Positions 63,129 to 64,000 of a stretch of DNA of 64,000 bases are shown here, piece by piece (within the stretch, counting starts at the first letter, position 1; the number at the start of each line of letters is the position of its first letter). Below the pieces are notes generated by a model that worked only from the letters and a program-made list of their open reading frames with translations, did no database searches and had not been told where the DNA came from. This DNA comes from Lacibacter sp. H375 (lineage in GTDB: Bacteria; Bacteroidota; Bacteroidia; Chitinophagales; Chitinophagaceae), in the NCBI RefSeq assembly GCF_037892425.1, contig NZ_JBBKTT010000001.1, positions 248,001 through 312,000 on the forward strand, written 5' to 3'. The translations under genes and the position numbers were made by a program.

Positions 63129-64000
63129 TTGTATCCTTTTGCAACCATAAAAGCATACCAGCAACGTTTGTTTGATGGAACAACCTCCTGTAAACAGGCG
63201 GTTGAATTCTATTTAACACAAACAAACAAGTATGAACATCTTAATGCGTTGCTGCACATTTTTCCGGAAGAAGCATTGCAAAGGGCAACTGAATTAGATG
63301 AGCAACGTGCTGCAGGTAAAACACCGGGCAAACTTCATGGTGTTGTCATTACTGTTAAAGATGTAATTGCCTGGGAGCAGCATCCTTTATCTGCTTCTTC
63401 AAGCGTTCTTAAGAACTTTCATTCCATTTATCATTCAACAGCCGTTCAAAAGCTGTTGGCAGAAGATGCAATCATCATCGGCATAAATAACTGTGATGAA
63501 TTTGCCATGGGCAGCAGCAATGAAAATTCTGCCTTCGGTCCTGTAAAAAATATGCTGGATGAAACAAGGGTTCCCGGCGGATCATCAGGTGGTTCAGCAG
63601 TTGCTGTGCAGGCCAACCTTTGCATGGTGAGTTTAGGAAGTGATACAGGCGGTTCCGTTCGTCAGCCTGCGGATTTCTGTGGCATTGTTGGTGTGAAGCC
63701 AACGTATGGACGTGTAAGCCGGCATGGATTGATTGCTTACGGTTCCAGCTTCGACCAGATCGGTGTACTTTCTCATTCTGTTGAAGATGCTTCGCTTGTA
63801 CTTTCGGTCATTGCAGGAGGAGATGATTTCGACAGTACTGTTTCTACAATTCCTGTTCCTGATTATACGTCAGCCATTGCTGAAAAAAAATCAACCAAAC
63901 CTGTACTCGGTTATTTCAAACAAACGCTGCAACATGCAGGTTTAGATGAAGAGATCAGAACAACGCATACAAACTTCATTAATCAATTGAAAGCTGATGG
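63129..64000 (+). CDS. gatA: GatA, Asp-tRNA(Asn)/Glu-tRNA(Gln) amidotransferase subunit A (3' end cut)
   Basis: An open frame runs from a TTG at 63129 past the window end, giving about 290 residues. Amidase signature and triad: Lys in VVITVKDVI, GGSSGGSAVAV, and DTGGSVRQPADFCGIVGVKPTYGRVSR. The YPFATIKAYQQ start fits the Bacteroidota GatA N-terminus. There is no ATG near this position; the only upstream in-frame stop is 15 bp before, so TTG is the most likely start. GatA releases ammonia from glutamine for tRNA-dependent amidation; gatB and gatC are outside the window. Confidence 0.92.
   Translation, partial: MYPFATIKAYQQRLFDGTTSCKQAVEFYLTQTNKYEHLNALLHIFPEEALQRATELDEQRAAGKTPGKLHGVVITVKDVIAWEQHPLSASSSVLKNFHSIYHSTAVQKLLAEDAIIIGINNCDEFAMGSSNENSAFGPVKNMLDETRVPGGSSGGSAVAVQANLCMVSLGSDTGGSVRQPADFCGIVGVKPTYGRVSRHGLIAYGSSFDQIGVLSHSVEDASLVLSVIAGGDDFDSTVSTIPVPDYTSAIAEKKSTKPVLGYFKQTLQHAGLDEEIRTTHTNFINQLKAD

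Overview
The window is about 64 kb of a Bacteroidota chromosome, most likely from the Chitinophagaceae. This is inferred from several traits: atpD-atpC standing alone, glycine- and aromatic-ended outer-membrane barrels, a TonB-receptor/PiT pair, a DUF4139 (MuiA) protein, the pheT-zapA-rny neighbourhood, and -7 promoter boxes of the TAnnTTTG type (before atpD, pheT, rplS and tatA). No rRNA, tRNA, CRISPR array, insertion sequence or phage gene was seen. Both ends cut genes: arsS on the left and gatA on the right.

Layout. 1-9.5 kb: an arsenosugar-type cluster. It holds a radical-SAM ArsS (partial), a TonB-dependent receptor, a PiT phosphate transporter, an ArsM methyltransferase and a small nucleotide-sugar-type glycosyltransferase on the plus strand, and a second arsenosugar-type glycosyltransferase on the minus strand together with a short Omp85-like barrel and a VOC protein. 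9.5-13.2 kb, minus strand: a MuiA/DUF4139 protein and atpC-atpD. 13.5-15 kb: two lipoprotein genes (dienelactone hydrolase, lipocalin-like). 15.2-27.2 kb, plus strand: a flavin reductase, then an eleven-gene complex I operon nuoABCD-HIJKLMN without nuoEFG, and three small genes. 27.3-30.9 kb, minus strand: a one-chain pyruvate:ferredoxin oxidoreductase. 31.1-35.8 kb: a thioredoxin-type arsenate reductase and a convergent glpK-glpD-glpF operon. 35.8-41.4 kb: a GNAT-like protein, two DUF2157-like membrane proteins, a relic of a second GNAT copy, and an M48 peptidase. 41.6-46.1 kb: dnaX, the PDH E2 subunit and map. 46.3-50.1 kb: a tight operon of UbiA prenyltransferase, type III polyketide synthase, methyltransferase and FAD oxidoreductase, followed by a GbsR/MarR regulator with a perfect 24-bp palindrome. 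50.7-64 kb: small membrane proteins, a TonB-C protein, YkuK, RsmE, DnaB, PheT, ZapA, ribonuclease Y, RplS, TatA and GatA.

How genes may work together. The ArsS/ArsM/glycosyltransferase set would convert arsenite into methylated arsenosugars. The linked receptor and PiT carrier could bring in arsenate or phosphate, and the separate ArsC (31 kb) could reduce arsenate. The electron-input module is missing from complex I, while PFOR and an FNR-like flavoprotein lie beside it. This suggests reduced ferredoxin/flavodoxin (or another carrier) as electron donor rather than NADH, unless nuoEFG lie elsewhere. The PKS operon resembles srsABC-type phenolic-lipid/quinone pathways with an added prenyltransferase.

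The most unusual sequence-level signals are: the PKS operon, in which all three gene junctions overlap by exactly 8 bp; locus-specific, self-complementary low-complexity spacers between genes, whose words also appear inside the rsmE and dnaX reading frames; a SusC-like plug-box signature inside the MuiA protein; and a decayed tail of a duplicated GNAT gene.
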